DNA of 64,000 bases. It comes from Rosa chinensis (lineage: Eukaryota > Streptophyta > Magnoliopsida > Rosales > Rosaceae). This document shows positions 23,384-35,880 of this stretch, one piece after another. The notes under the pieces were generated by a model. That model was not told the DNA's origin and searched no databases. It saw nothing but the letters and a program-made list of their open reading frames with translations. Numbering within the stretch: position 1 is the stretch's first letter; each line of letters begins with the position of its first letter. Both the position numbers and the translations under genes were made by a program. The stretch lies in contig NC_037094.1 in assembly GCF_002994745.2 (NCBI RefSeq), positions 65,068,989 through 65,132,988 of the forward strand. Direction: 5' to 3'.

Positions 23384-24368
23384 GAGAATAAAATAGCAAG
23401 GACCTCCGAGTTTTTCAGAGTGATCTCGAGCAGCGAAACCCACCTAGGGTTTCGTGCAGTGGCGGCGACGACCTAAAGGTCCTGAGACCAGGCAGCAAGG
23501 ACAGTGACAGCGAGGGGATGGAGTGCAGACTTCTTGTTAGGCGGCGGCGTTGTACCAGTGGAATGCTCAACAGTAAATAGGTTGAGGCAGTTAAAGCTCC
23601 AATCGCGGCGGCTCTCAGCTACAGCTATTGAGGGGGTGTTGCCGCAGATCGTGCTTGAATTGGGCGTAGTGATCTGATCGTGTTTAGTTGAGAGGTCAGG
23701 GTCTCGGAGCTTCGGCTGTGGGCAGCTTTCTGACCTGTTGGGGTGGGATCTGTTGCAGGGTAGGAGGCAGAGGCTTCAGCAGTTTTTGCTCGAGATGGTG
23801 ATGCATGGTTAGAGAAGCTGGCTGCTAGAGCTATTCGAATGGTGCGTCGCCGAAGGTCGACGGCGATGGCGGCAAAGGAGCAGCGAGCAGGGATGCTCCT
23901 CCCTTGTTGGCTTGGATTTGGGCCTGGGTCTCTAGGCATGGGCTCAACTTTGGGCTGATGGTGCAGGGGACTATTCCTGCTAGGCAAGTTTTGACTTGGG
24001 CTTGGGTCTGCGGGCTTCGGCTCAAGTCAATGCAATCTGGGTCCTAATGTATTAGGGTATGAGCCTGTGTGAGATTGTATTAACTTCTATGAGTCTTCTA
24101 TGACGTTTCTAGTCACTTGCTTATAGCACAATTGTGTGATTGGTAAGTAGGGGCTAGTTGAATGATTTCTTTTCCGTAGGAGGCGAGGTTTTTTCATTCT
24201 TGTATAGGTTCGCTTAAATGTTAGCGTCCTAATGATCTGTAAAGGTTTGTTTTAGCTTAAGTAGGTTACTCCGGATTTTCTTGCTGTATTTCTTATGTAA
24301 GTTTTGGTAAATTTCAGCCATTATGCTGTTAATCTAATGAATTCAACTTCCATTTAAAAAAAAAAAAA
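23384..24368 (+). mobile_element. LINE-type retroposon with poly(A) and target duplication
   Basis: A poly(A) tract (24356-24367) ends a 985-bp GC-richer block. Flanking repeats TCAATGATGGT (23373-23383) and TCAATGATAGT (24369-24379) form an 11-base imperfect TSD. The 3' end (CTAATGAATTCAACTTCC) resembles that of the insertion at 51568 (CAATGAATTCTCTTCTTTC), suggesting one LINE family. No RT is present. An internal GC-rich minus-strand open frame has no recognised homology. Confidence 0.65.
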
Positions 24369-24379
24369 TCAATGATAGT

Positions 24380-26990
24380 TTGTCCAAAATAAATCAATAT
24401 TTCGATGAAAATTTTTTATCAGAATTATGTGAGTCGACCATATAATATGAAGAGGTGAAAAGTGAAAATTCAAAATAAATTAAAAAGAAAAAAGAAAAAA
24501 CCTCAACAACATATTATATACAAGTGATTAGTTCAAACTAACAATAAGAAAATTTGAATGTATAAACCCCAGACCTAGAAGTTAAGTGAGCTTGATCAAC
24601 TAAATAAACCATATGAACAAGATGAGTGCTGTGCTCTATGTTGACACCAGTTGTTGTGTATGTCAACAACTGGGGTGTAGAGTCCATATGACATTAGCAA
24701 ATGGCCCAAGCTTCTTCTTTACGCACATGCCGAAGCCCATTAATTATAGGACTCCTCGCCAAGGGATTATGTCCAAGCAACCTGCTACAGTGCTATGCAA
24801 GCACCTGACGTATCTGCTAATCTGCTCCCTATAACAAGATCATGATCTGATTTACTGCTGCTGCTCGCATGGGTAATCCAATTATCCGGTCGTAAACACA
24901 TGTTTACTGATCCAACTCTGATCCGTACGATTGATAACATCAATTACTATATAAGACGATCAATCTTTATAAATTACTATATACATATATGATCTCCACC
25001 CTCCAGCACCCTGATTATGATCAGACTCGATCAGCTAGCTTCAACCCTCTATGCAGGGACCAGTTTTCCTACAGGCTTAATATAGCAGCCGATGATCGAC
25101 ACGTTAAAAGAGAAGACAAATCCTTTTCGGCTCTTCTTCTTTCTAACGCACATGGAAACCACAATGCAAAAAACTCAAACATGCACTACTTCTCTTAAAG
25201 GTTAATGCGCTTTAATCTTCTACAGAGGTCTTTGCATCTTCAAGTCTTGGTTTCTTTAATTTATTTTTCCCAGGTATAGTTTGTTGGGACCTGGCTGGTG
25301 GTGGGTTCAGTAAGAAGTAAAATGCAGCAGAAACTACCTGCTGCCTCCAGAGGCTTTTGTTTTTTCAGACACATCATATCATCATCCATGACCTCGATGA
25401 TGATGATGGCAGGAGTGAATATATTAAAGGCTATGCTAGCTGCAAGAAGCACAGTGCGATACAGAGAGTTTGAGTTGGTTGAATATGTCGTCCTGCAGAA
25501 GAGAAGAAGTGGCCCTTTTTCTTTCACCAATAATTGGGGTCTCTAGGACTTTATTATTTCTGCGTAAGGTGCCAATAATGGATTCATTCTAGTGGGAAAC
25601 TTTCTTTTTACACGTCTAAATGAGGCAGAGGTTTTCTATGGCCTGGAACCGTGCTAGGTGTCCCAATAGCAATGCTTTTAGGGTTACTAAATTTTGCTCA
25701 TAATGTTTCATGATGTTTGTGCACTAGACTTGTTTGAATACTCTGTTGATCAATTTTATTCTGTGTATACGAGGGTAAGACATCAAATTTGAGGGTTAAA
25801 CCTCACCATAGTAATTTCAATTCAAAAATATTTAATCCTAAAGTTCGTACATTAGCCACATCTCATGCAATAGTTTATTAGATTGATTATGCTAAAAATA
25901 ATATTTCGGTGTATAAGAGTGTATTATTTGTATTATTAGCCAAGTCATTTACCAAATAGTTAATACATAATTTGCCGGAAAAAAAAATTAGTTAATACAT
26001 ATAAAACACTGTCACATGAACAAATGAATAAATTTTGATCAAGCACTTTTAGTGGATTCCAACTCCTCTTCCAACCATACGGAACCTCTGTTTAGCTAGC
26101 TAGTGGGTTTCCCTCTCACCACCTAACCCTATGAAAATAACCCATTTCAATATTGACAAAATGAATCCATTAAACTACTACTTTTGAGATTCCATTAATC
26201 TTTTAATGTGGGCTCTCCCAAATCTTGGTGCCCAATGGTTTAGGTCTATATCCCTCCTATTAAAAAGCAATCACCCTGCTGTTCACTCATTTTAACCCTC
26301 TGATATCTTAAGCTAGCTCCTTGGATCTTATATATATTTGTTTAAATAGATACCAATTCATAATTGGGATCAATTAAATCCATAAACAAAGTAAGGAACT
26401 TAGTTATAATGTGCGATCGCTTAAAAAGCATAAGCTCTTTATTTGCTTTAGCTGTGTAAAGTAATGTTCATGTTCGCGAACATATATTTCTTATTGTGTG
26501 CCCTATAATGGTGCCATATCTCTTTCTGTGAAATTTATAATTAAACTTAGCCCTAGCTAGCCATTGCTCTCGTGCGTGCTCCTCTCCATCAATTGTCTGA
26601 TAGAAGGGTGAAGAACTGAAGATAACTGGTATCTACGAAAGGAAGCAAATAACATGGGGCTAGCTAAGATTAAATAGTAACCTAGCTACTGTACCGAGCT
26701 GCATGTGTCCTTGTTGCTCAAAAACACATCACCAGTCAGTTCACATTCCGTCTATCGCTTCTTTTCCATCCCTTTAATTATTGGTAACCAGATAACTGTG
26801 CCCAGAAAAGGCTTTTCTCCAGTGATGGAAATATAGAGATGAAATGTTTACCCGATATGTCATCTCATCATATGAATCCTCCATTATATATGTAGTACTC
26901 AATTATCCAACCTACAACTTTCAAAGGCGTGCACTTACCTGCTAGTATTAATAAGATATATACACACACAGGCCCGTTCTAGGGCGGACG
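24380..26990. other. AT-rich intergenic region, no supported gene
   Basis: No coding homology found. A short hairpin (CACCAGTTGTTG with CAACAACTGGGGTG, about 24648-24682) and a TATA-like stretch near 24951 (CTATATAAG) were seen. Overlapping open frames at 25261-25546 on both strands have no recognisable family; one on the minus strand has a hydrophobic segment, too weak to call a gene. Confidence 0.4.
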
Positions 26991-26991
26991 T

Positions 26992-27260
26992 CCGCACTGT
27001 CCTAAAAGTGCGGATGTTAATGCTTTTGCATCAATCAGGAACCGACGATGGCGTGAATCTTGCCGGACGGAGGCCAGCGGCATCCCATACCGCTTCTGGG
27101 CAGCGATCGAGGTCAAAGGTTCTGGGCAGCGACCCCACCTGAAACTTTAAGGTTTTGGGCAGCGACTGACCTCCGTCGGGCAAGTCCCGCCGGGCCGTCA
27201 CCACCTGAACGGAGCAGAAGTATCGACGTCCGCACTTTTAGGGCAGTGCTGACATCCGCA
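26992..27260. mobile_element. GC-rich inverted-repeat element (MITE-like)
   Basis: The left end GGCGGACGTCCGCACTG.CCTAAAAGTGCGGA is mirrored at the right by TCCGCACTTTTAGGGCAGTGCTGACATCCGC, giving termini of about 35 bases with a few mismatches. The interior repeats TTCTGGGCAGCGA-like units three times (about 27104, 27119 and 27153). It is an isolated GC island in AT-rich DNA. No target duplication could be fixed, because the right side runs into a TC microsatellite. Confidence 0.5.
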
Positions 27261-27264
27261 TCTG

Positions 27265-27590
<326 letters not shown>

Positions 27591-27591
27591 T

Positions 27592-27594
<3 letters not shown>

Positions 27595-27622
<28 letters not shown>
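27595..27622. repeat. (TG)n microsatellite
   Basis: About 14 units of TG immediately right of the palindromic MITE. Confidence 0.95.
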
Positions 27623-27628
<6 letters not shown>

Positions 27629-27671
27629 AGCTATGGTATGTTAACATTTCTCATACAACAACTATTTTTAT

Positions 27672-27895
27672 CTCTTTAAGGACTCATGTTACCACTTTGA
27701 GGACTAATATTACTATTTTGAAGACTCATATGGTAAACTAAGAAAATTTGTCACTTTAAAGACTCACATTACCACTTTGAGGACTAATATTACTATTTTG
27801 AGGACTCATGTGGCAACTAAGAAAATTTATCACTTTAAGGACTCATGTTACTACTTTAAGGACTAATATTACTATTTTAAGGCAATTGTATGCAT
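27672..27895 (+). repeat. 80-base tandem repeat, about 2.7 copies
   Basis: ACCACTTTGAGGACTAATAT occurs at 27691 and 27771, with a variant (ACTACTTTAAGGACTAATAT) at 27850, spacing 79-80 bases. Between them AAGAAAATTT.TCACTTTAA recurs. Within the unit a shorter theme, xxACTTTxAGGACTxATxTTACTA, repeats, so the unit itself arose by duplication. Confidence 0.8.
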
Positions 27896-27899
27896 GTCA

Positions 27900-30800
27900 T
27901 ATATTAACACATCGTAGAATTTTTCATATATAAATATATATATATTTTCAACAATATATTAAAAAAAATTTAGCATGTGTTAACCCTTACAGTTTACTAT
28001 GTTAAAAACAGTTGAATCTTTATCTAACAGAGAGAATCATCAGAAGTGCCTTGTTAATCGATACAGCCAATTAGTTCTTGTAATCATTATGCAAAATCTG
28101 TTTTATATTGCTGATTGTGATATCTGTATATTATAGCAAAGGTGCACGCCCTTTGTACATGATTTGTAAAGCAAAGTAATTAAGCTTATACAAGAATCAG
28201 TTTTCACGAGTTAGGGGTTTTTTTTTTTTTTTCCTTAAGAATATTAGGTCTAGATGCATATTCCTTTCTAACACAATCATGCATGGCCTTGATGAGTGAA
28301 GACAAAATGATTAACGAAGATGGGAAAAGAGCCAATAGAATGGTATAAACAAAACCATTGGGTTCTGGTTTAAAGGAATAAAAATGTGCGTGATTCCTTG
28401 TTGTCAAATTAAGAAGAACTTATCAACTTAATGAGTTAGTGGTAGCCACTATATAGATGATGATTGAATATATACCTTCTAAATGCAGGAAAGATTAGAT
28501 GTCAATTTATTACTATAGCCGAGCAGTGAGTAACTCATCCCAAAAAGTAATACAGATTAATTTACAGAGACGTCATCCATATTGCATCAACTTGTATATA
28601 TAGTTTGGTTAATATTTGTCGCAGCAACTCATGTATATTGCTATAGAAATATAGAATTCCTAGGGTTCTTAATTTACTTAAAAATAAATCACAAAGTCTA
28701 CCTTAACTCAAGAAATGCTTGTGTTCTAGTGTTCACAAGAGCACAACTCTGCTTAACTATAGCTATTTGGGTATTTTGCCAACTGTACTTGCAGAGATGC
28801 TTCCCATTATTGAGGTTTAGGTTTCAACATATAGAGAGCTTTGGTCATATGAAACACTCACTTCAAGAATTGACAATGTGTTTTTTTGACTGCTGCATAT
28901 AAATTAATTTTGAGGTGGGTATTATATAAATGAGAAATTAGCAACAGACCAATAGATTTGGAAGAGGATCAAAAAGCACTGCTTCCGATTCATATATAAT
29001 AGGCAATTTGCAACAAACTTGATCTCCAAGCTCAGTTCTTGGATTCCCTAGTACATGCTAGACAGCTTTATATGGAAAATAATTAAAACACAAGTACCAG
29101 TTTAAAAGGTAGTAAAATTCTTTAGTAATAAAAAAATTAATGTAACTTCATCTATTCATATAGACTCTTTCACTCTCACTCTCAATTATTGGAATGAATC
29201 ATTAGTAAGTAAATGTTGGTAAATAATTAGATTATGGCTAAAATGGTGATTGTGTAGAGTAGCTAGGGTCTAAATAATAGTGCCCTTGTAAAGAGACATG
29301 TCTTGATTGCCTAATACAATTTGAAGAAAAAGAAAAAGGCAAATGACTCAATATAGCTCGATCAAACTGTCGGGAAATAAGAAAAGGAAATTATTTGCCT
29401 TTTTCCACATGTGAAGAGGAATACTTACCCTAATCGTTAACGTAGCTATGGTGATGCATTTATTAGCATTTGGTAAATATAGCCTCTGATGAATCACTTT
29501 CAGGTGTATGAGATAATTATTAACTATAATTGGATGGCCTTACCATCTTCACTACACTTTTATTACATAGTAATACGGAAAATTCTATAATACATACTCA
29601 TATGTCATATAAATATTTACAAATGTGACAATAAATTTGTTGTCAGAGTGGTAACATAAGTCATATTTTGTGTAATTTTAGTTCTATTAATCGTAATTAC
29701 AAAATCTAAGACCTTGTTGCAAGTTTTTTAACAAATTTGTTGTCAATATTGTAATTTTAATAATTATATGTAAATAGTGTAAATGACTATGGTAACTTCA
29801 TTCTCAATGTTTTAATTTTGATTCATATAAATTGTAATTTTTGTTGAAGTAAACGTAAAATAAGTGTATGATGAGCATCACAGTACCATAATTTATCTCA
29901 TAGTACGTAATACATTACACGAGTGACAAAAATGAAGTTTTCTTCTACTTCTAATTAAAAGCCATTATCCTACTAAATCAATCCACCGATCAGACTCTAA
30001 ATCTTTGCAAAGGCCTTTCCTTTGCTTAAATGTAATCATACTTTTCGGTTTTGTTATTATGAAAATCTTGTCTTTCATTATTACTTCAATCACAAGTAAA
30101 GCAAAAACAAGATGAGCCTACATTGCCTCTAAAGAAAAATAGCTAGAGCCAAGAAATTTGAATGACGAGAATAAAGGATCATAGAGAAAATAATCCCAAA
30201 CTCCATATATAGATAATGCTAATGAGACTTGAGATCTAATGGTTCATTCCATGCATATAGCCGAGATACCCATCAAGTGATTAAATCGTTCTTCTGGTTC
30301 ATCTCAAGATTTACTTGCACTTTTAGCTGATGAGGCTATTCAATCTGCTGCCCCTGAGAATATTGTTTTTCTTGTTGAGATTGTGATTAATGAACCTAGT
30401 GATGAGTTCTTATGTTGGAGGGGAATTAATGATGAAGCTACGAGGGTTACCTCATTCTAATATGCCGCGCGCTTCGGTCTTGGCATGGTATTATTCGAAG
30501 AAGAACAAGCGAGCTCATCTCCTAAACATAGTGTGTTGTCATTGTAAGTAAAACTTGCGATACAATTTTGTGTGTGCTTATATGAAGAAGTAGAGAACGG
30601 TGACAAAGCCTTCACAGTGATAGGTTTAAAAAATCTAACCTGAATCTCAGAATAAAAATTTAGAAGCATAGGGCTAACTTCACTAATTTTCTTTGAAGTT
30701 GATACCCAAAAGATGGAGCGCTCGTTCTATTAAACTAAACTCAATCTTTTACTTATGTGTGTCGAACTCTGTGGCTTATCTAGGAAATTTTTTTGTTGCT

Positions 30801-30948
30801 ATGATTTCATGTATCTCTTTGCCGTTCTGAATTTGTTAGAGGAAGAAGAAATTTAGCTTTCATATCCTTTATATTTTCTTTTGTTTATTTTCTATTGCTA
30901 GAAAAAAGAAAAAGATAAATAATATGAAGAGTAACTTATTCATTTTGA
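27900..30948. other. AT-rich intergenic region, no supported gene
   Basis: No recognised coding sequence. A short open stretch at about 30276-30461 (+) reads SSGSSQDLLALLADEAIQ and later LCWRGINDEATRV, ending in TAA. It has coding-like composition but no identified family, no ATG and a stop just upstream, so it could be an exon or gene relic. Other open frames here have low-complexity codon use. Confidence 0.35.
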
Positions 30949-31142
30949 GAAGTAGCAAGTAAAGCACTCTTTACTTGTTAGAATACATGTATTTGGTAAA
31001 GATTTCTGATATTATTTTAGAACATACTCTATATACTTATTGTAATAAGGGGTTTAGGTTCAATGTTCTCCCTCCTGTATTCAGCAGTTTCATTAATCAA
31101 GGCTTGAAGACAGCCGCACCACCTCTTTATTAAAAAAAAAAA
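30949..31142 (+). mobile_element. 5'-truncated retroposon with poly(A)
   Basis: Ends in about 12 A residues (31130-31142). TTATTCATTTTGA (30936-30948) before it and TTATCCATTTTGA (31143-31155) after it form a 13-base TSD with one mismatch. The 3' end (TTAATCAAGGCTTGAAGACAG) looks like a LINE tail rather than a tRNA-derived SINE, as no A/B boxes are seen. Confidence 0.6.
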
Positions 31143-31802
31143 TTATCCATTTTGAAATATAACTCAACTGAACACTTTGATCATCCATGATTAATGTTTC
31201 TTGACTGTTCTTCTTTAGCCACATTATTGGTTTTAAAAGAGAACATTAATGGTTTATGTTTCTTTCTCATGAAAAATAAAGTCTATTACAAACTTCAGAC
31301 TTAAACGTCTAGTTTCTAAACTCTCATTATTTTAAAATAAAACAATCACATTCTAACTTAAAAGTGGTCATTCAATACATCTTTTCACAAAAGCTAGTAT
31401 CCATAAGGGTCGATATGGAAAAAATTGTTCACTCTTGTCTCCTAATATATATTTAGAATTTTAAAGTTTTGTTATTTCTTACAGTGGTTTTTCAGTTTAT
31501 ACGGAGTCACTAAGTGTACTCACACGTCATTCATCACAATTAGACAAATTTTATTGGCCATGCAACACAACCAATGCATACATTGTTTGAGTAAACAAAG
31601 AGCTCGATACAGCAAGAAAATGAGAGATTCCGAGAGAAACACAATTTTATATACAATTTCCAAAATTAATTAATTAGGGATCCAGTAGTTCAATTAATAA
31701 TTAATTATTAACTTAACAAGGATATTACATAACACTTCAAGCCACCCCTAGGCCAAAGCTTTAGGGTGGAATCGATTAATTTCTTGTATATGCTTCCATC
31801 AT

Positions 31803-34390
31803 CTACGAGTCTATTTTTCGTTGTTGCAACGTCAATCTTTTCCACTTCACTAAACGTCGCAAAAAGTCCTTGACCTATGGAAATATAAGAAAAAATTATA
31901 CACATTAACATGTTAATTAAATTCACGACGAAATTAAATCTGAACGGATGCCAAATATTCCAAGTTGGGATTAAAAATAGTACTCTTGTGCACGTACCTC
32001 TGCTGGTTCTTGCAAGGAATAAGAAGCATTTGTTTCTTTTGGAACTTTAGAAACAAGAATTCCAAATCCTTGTCCTCTGTCGCTTAAAACCTGCAGGAAT
32101 ATATCATTTATACAGATGAAAATATGTTCAAAATAGAAGAATACATGAGGGCATATATCAATTTGATCATACCTTGAAAGCATCCTCATCTGTTCTATCA
32201 TCTCCGATATAGACCGGTAATACTTCACTTGAGTTGGCATACCCTAGAGAAACAATTGTTCAACATTCCTAATTAGATAATAGTAGTAATATGTTTGATA
32301 CTAAATAAGACAACAATGACAACCATTCACCTCTAGGCGTTTGAAAAAAATCGTTGATTGATACAAATTTCATTAGAAGATGATCGATTCAAAATTGTAT
32401 CAAGGGAAATTAAGAAGGAGAAATGGACTACTCAAGACTCACCTAATGACTCTAGCAAGAATTCAAGTGCTTTGCCCTTGTCCCATTTGATAGTTGGCCT
32501 AATCTCTAAGACCTGTTCAGACCAATCAACACAGTTAGGCAGTAGCAACATACAAAATATTAATTTCCTGTGGCCAAGCAAAAATTCAATTAAGAATTTT
32601 TTCTTTTTCTTTTTTTTATTAGATAAACAACTCAAATGCTACAACTAGTCTTTCATGAGTCGAACTCACAACCTCCCACTTACGAAGGAGAGATTATGCC
32701 ACTAGACCAAATGGTACTGGGCAGAACTTCTTTATCTTTCTCAAGAAAAAAAAAATTCTTTATCTAGATAATTTACTTAATTACCTTTCTCCCTTGAGTC
32801 AGCTTCAGCTTTGGATACTCATTTAGCACCAATCTAACTTGCTCTGCCAGAGCAGCCCAACTCTGGTAATCAAAACAATTAGAAAAGGAAAAAAAATGTA
32901 AATTATTGTATCCTCCACCAAATTATATGATCATCAAAAACATACCAAAACAAAAATATGGAAGATAAAAGAAAAGTGGGAATTGATGTTTACCTTCTCC
33001 TCAACACAACGGAAGTGTACAGATAAACAAAACTTATTATTTTCCACCCTAGCTCCTGAGATGGATTTGGTTTTCTCCACTAGAATTTTGCACACCTACA
33101 AAGAATTAAACAAATTAAATTAATTAGTCCTTCAAATAAATTTCTTTTATCATATTCTCTCTTTTGCTTGTTCTTAAAATGGATATGAGTGAACAAACCT
33201 CATCAATCATGGGTAAAAATTCATTGGCTGGTTGGAAGAGAACTGCTTGATTAGCCTGAGTAATTTAACAAGGAATATAAATTACTTGAAATCATTATAA
33301 ATTAGACCAAAAGAGCAAGAATTTATGAAGAACTTTATATTATATTGGGACACTAGAGCCACTCACATTCTTGTACTCGTTACTTTTGGATGGTCCTCTA
33401 ATGTCCATCCCATGGCTTCCTGCGTAATAAAGCTCTGATAATTTCACAAAGCTATAAACCTGCAAAGAAAAAAATAATAAAGAAACTGCATTAACTAATA
33501 AAACTTTCATGGTTTTATTCAAAAAAAAAAAAAAAACTTTCATGGTATATGGCGAAACGGTGTATTAGTAATATTTCTATTCATAGAAAATCAGAAAGCA
33601 AAATTGTACCTTGTCTCTGCACCTCCCACTAACTATGGCTGTAGGAAAATATCTAGCAACTGCCCTCACAGCTTTTCTCATCTGAACCAAAATGACCAAA
33701 GCAATTCAGAAGCTAAGGACAAAAGAGACTATGAATGATGAAGATGGTACATAAGTATTATATATGAAATATGGGTAGGATCAAATTAATACGAGTAAGA
33801 ATTCAATAATAAACCTCATTGGACATGAATGCTCTGTCTGGGTCTTCAACAATGGGTGAAAGAGTACCATCGTAGTCAAGAAACATGATAATCTGCTTCC
33901 CCTTTGAAGCATTTGTGATCTGCTCAAACATGCTCATAGCTGATGGGTGACGAAGCTGTTCACAAAAGCATTTCATCAACACATACTAGCCAAATCAAAT
34001 CATAGTCAAATTTAAGAAACAGAAGAACAGGTTTGAAACAAAGATGATACAAAGGCCAATGCTTACATTCCAAGAGTTTTCTTCATCCCCAGTTTGAGAA
34101 AGAGTGGAGAGGGCAGTGGTGGTGGATTTAACACGCGGCGGTGACGAAGCTCTCAATGAGTCCACCCAAGCATTGACTCGGGCAGCTCCACCACCAACAC
34201 CACCAACCTCTGCAGTCTCAACCTTCAAGAGCTTAATACTCCTGGGAATGGTGAAATTACACCCGCCTCCTCCTCCTGATTCAATCATGGAATTCGCCAC
34301 CGATGAAGAGAACACAGACTGATTCTTCATGGCAGCAACAGCCACAACCACGCCTTTGACATCGGAAATAAGCACATTTTGGTTGGTCAT
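31803..34390 (-). CDS. TPP: Trehalose-6-phosphate phosphatase, 11 coding exons
   Basis: The enzyme removes phosphate from trehalose 6-phosphate, a sugar-status signal, and belongs to the HAD phosphatases. Exons on the minus strand are 34390-34067, 33955-33815, 33681-33610, 33459-33367, 33255-33199, 33095-32994, 32862-32785, 32512-32443, 32243-32173, 32090-31998 and 31874-31803. All introns are GT..AG, with phases that keep the frame, giving 390 residues, the usual plant TPP size. HAD motifs are [10 protein letters not shown] (near residue 138), [18 protein letters not shown] and [12 protein letters not shown]. The N-terminal 100 residues are variable and Gly-rich, as in plant paralogues. It ends [14 protein letters not shown] plus a short tail. 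No break is seen. The ATG at 34390 is chosen because a 5' UTR intron (34517-34421) ends just upstream. Paralogue letter not assigned. Confidence 0.96.
32596..32722 (-). mobile_element. tRNA-derived SINE in a TPP intron
   Basis: On the minus strand TGGTCTAGTGGCA (A-box-like) and GTTCGACTC (B-box-like) lie about 30 bases apart, followed by a unique stretch and an A-rich tail (plus-strand T run, about 32600-32620). It lies in the intron between the VLEIRP exon and the KLKLTQGRK exon. Possible target repeats (AGAACTTCTTT / AAGAATTTTTT) are imperfect. Confidence 0.55.
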
Positions 34391-34646
34391 TTTTCTTTCC
34401 TTGAACAAGTTTTTCAAGCCCTGCATACATATATAAACAAAGCATGAATCCTTCACACTCTGGCTTCATTACAAAGCATAATAAGCAAAACCCATTTCGT
34501 CAAATCGCGTTCCATACCTCGAGACTTCAAAGAAAGAGAGAAATTAAGAGTAGGACTGCAAAGGGGTACAGAGAAAGAGAAACAGAGGAAAACAGAGAGA
34601 TGGCAATGTGGGTTTTGAAACACAGTGAGGGGGATGGCTTTTAATA
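34391..34646 (-). promoter_or_regulatory. TPP 5' UTR, leader intron and TATA-like box
   Basis: On the minus strand a TATTAAAA box (34639-34646) precedes a CT-rich leader (about 34612-34518). A GTATGG donor at 34517 and TATGCAG acceptor at 34421 mark a 97-base leader intron. About 30 bases of UTR then reach the ATG. Site positions are read from sequence; the transcription start is inferred. Confidence 0.6.
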
Positions 34647-35089
34647 GGTACAAAACCTGGGAAAAGGTTGGAAAATCTCACGCACGCGCACTACTATCAA
34701 CTCGCCACGAGTCAAACTCAAACTCGACTCAGACAAAGGCTCTGAGGGAAGAAAGGCTTGGCTTGTGTCAATTTATAACTGCGATTCAGAGGGGTCACTC
34801 ACTAGCCGACGAAAAAATCACTCTTCGGGTCTGGCCGGGCTGTACTTCTCGGCCACAATATAAATAATAGAAAATTTGAGGGACCACTATTGTGACCCCA
34901 CCAAAACACACACCCAATAATAACATACTTTCAAACCTTCTTGTCATTAGCCTATCAAACACAAAATCATAATGCTTAACAAAAGCTATAGTGCCACGAA
35001 AATTGACATTAACTCATGCCTAATTTTGAGCATAGTATAGGAATATTGAAAATTTAGATTTTAAAACTAATTAGTGGTGAAATTACTAA

Positions 35090-35880
35090 TTTTGTGTCAG
35101 AAATGAAATACTGAGAGTACTCCAACTAAAAACTCTTGTCCGTATTAAATAAAAGAGACATAGCAAATAACAAAACTAGTTATGCAAATAACAAAACTAG
35201 TTATACTCAAAATTTATTTTGTTTCTTATGTTTATAACTTATAAGACCGCGTCTCATAGCCCACAACCACAATTCATGTCCACAAGTTAAGTTAGATAGT
35301 TAATGCTATTAGGTCGATTGCAAAGCAAATACACAAAGAAAAGAGGTTCTTTTATGATCCACTTTAATAGGTTGCACAAGATTTATTTGTGGTTGTATTA
35401 CTGTCACGTGATAAATATCACTGGTATTGAATAAACACATGTTAAGAAAATTTTAGATTGCTTGTATTTTATTATCTAAATAGTGCTTTAACTGTTTAAT
35501 AATCTCACAACAAAATGTTTGAAACATGACTTTTTTTTTTGTGGGGGTTAATGTCATCTCAAAAATAAAATACAGAGAATACTCCCAATGATAGCTCTTG
35601 TTTGTATTCTGAAACAGAGACGCAACAAATAACAAAATTAGTTGTATTCAAAATTTGTTTTATTTCTTAAATTTCTAAGACCTCGTCTAATAGCCCACAA
35701 TCATACCATGTGGTCCACAAGCAAGTACGAACTAGATGGTTCGTTGCTATTAGGTTGATTGCAAAGAAAATAAAAATAAAATTGAGGTTCTCGTATGGTC
35801 TACTTTAATAAACTGCACAAGAATTTATCTTTGATTGTTTTATTATAAAATAATAGATTTTAGATTTTATCCATATTTTA
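35090..35880. repeat. Diverged tandem duplication upstream of TPP
   Basis: A block at about 35095-35440 recurs at about 35550-35860. Paired anchors include GAGAGTACTCC/GAGAATACTCC, ATAACAAAA.TAGTT, ATTAGGTCGATTGCAAAG/ATTAGGTTGATTGCAAAG and TTTAATA..TGCACAAGA. Spacing is 440-460 bases. The copies differ by many substitutions and indels, so the duplication is old. Confidence 0.75.

Noticed and set aside
24648..24682. Hairpin CACCAGTTGTTG / CAACAACTGGGGTG as a possible microRNA precursor
   Set aside because: The stem is only about 14 pairs with a 7-base loop, too short for a plant pre-miRNA and not extended by flanking pairing.
25261..25546. Overlapping open frames on both strands as a small membrane-protein gene
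   Set aside because: No family recognised, both strands open at once, ATG/ATC repeat inside, and no splice or promoter context. Left as intergenic.
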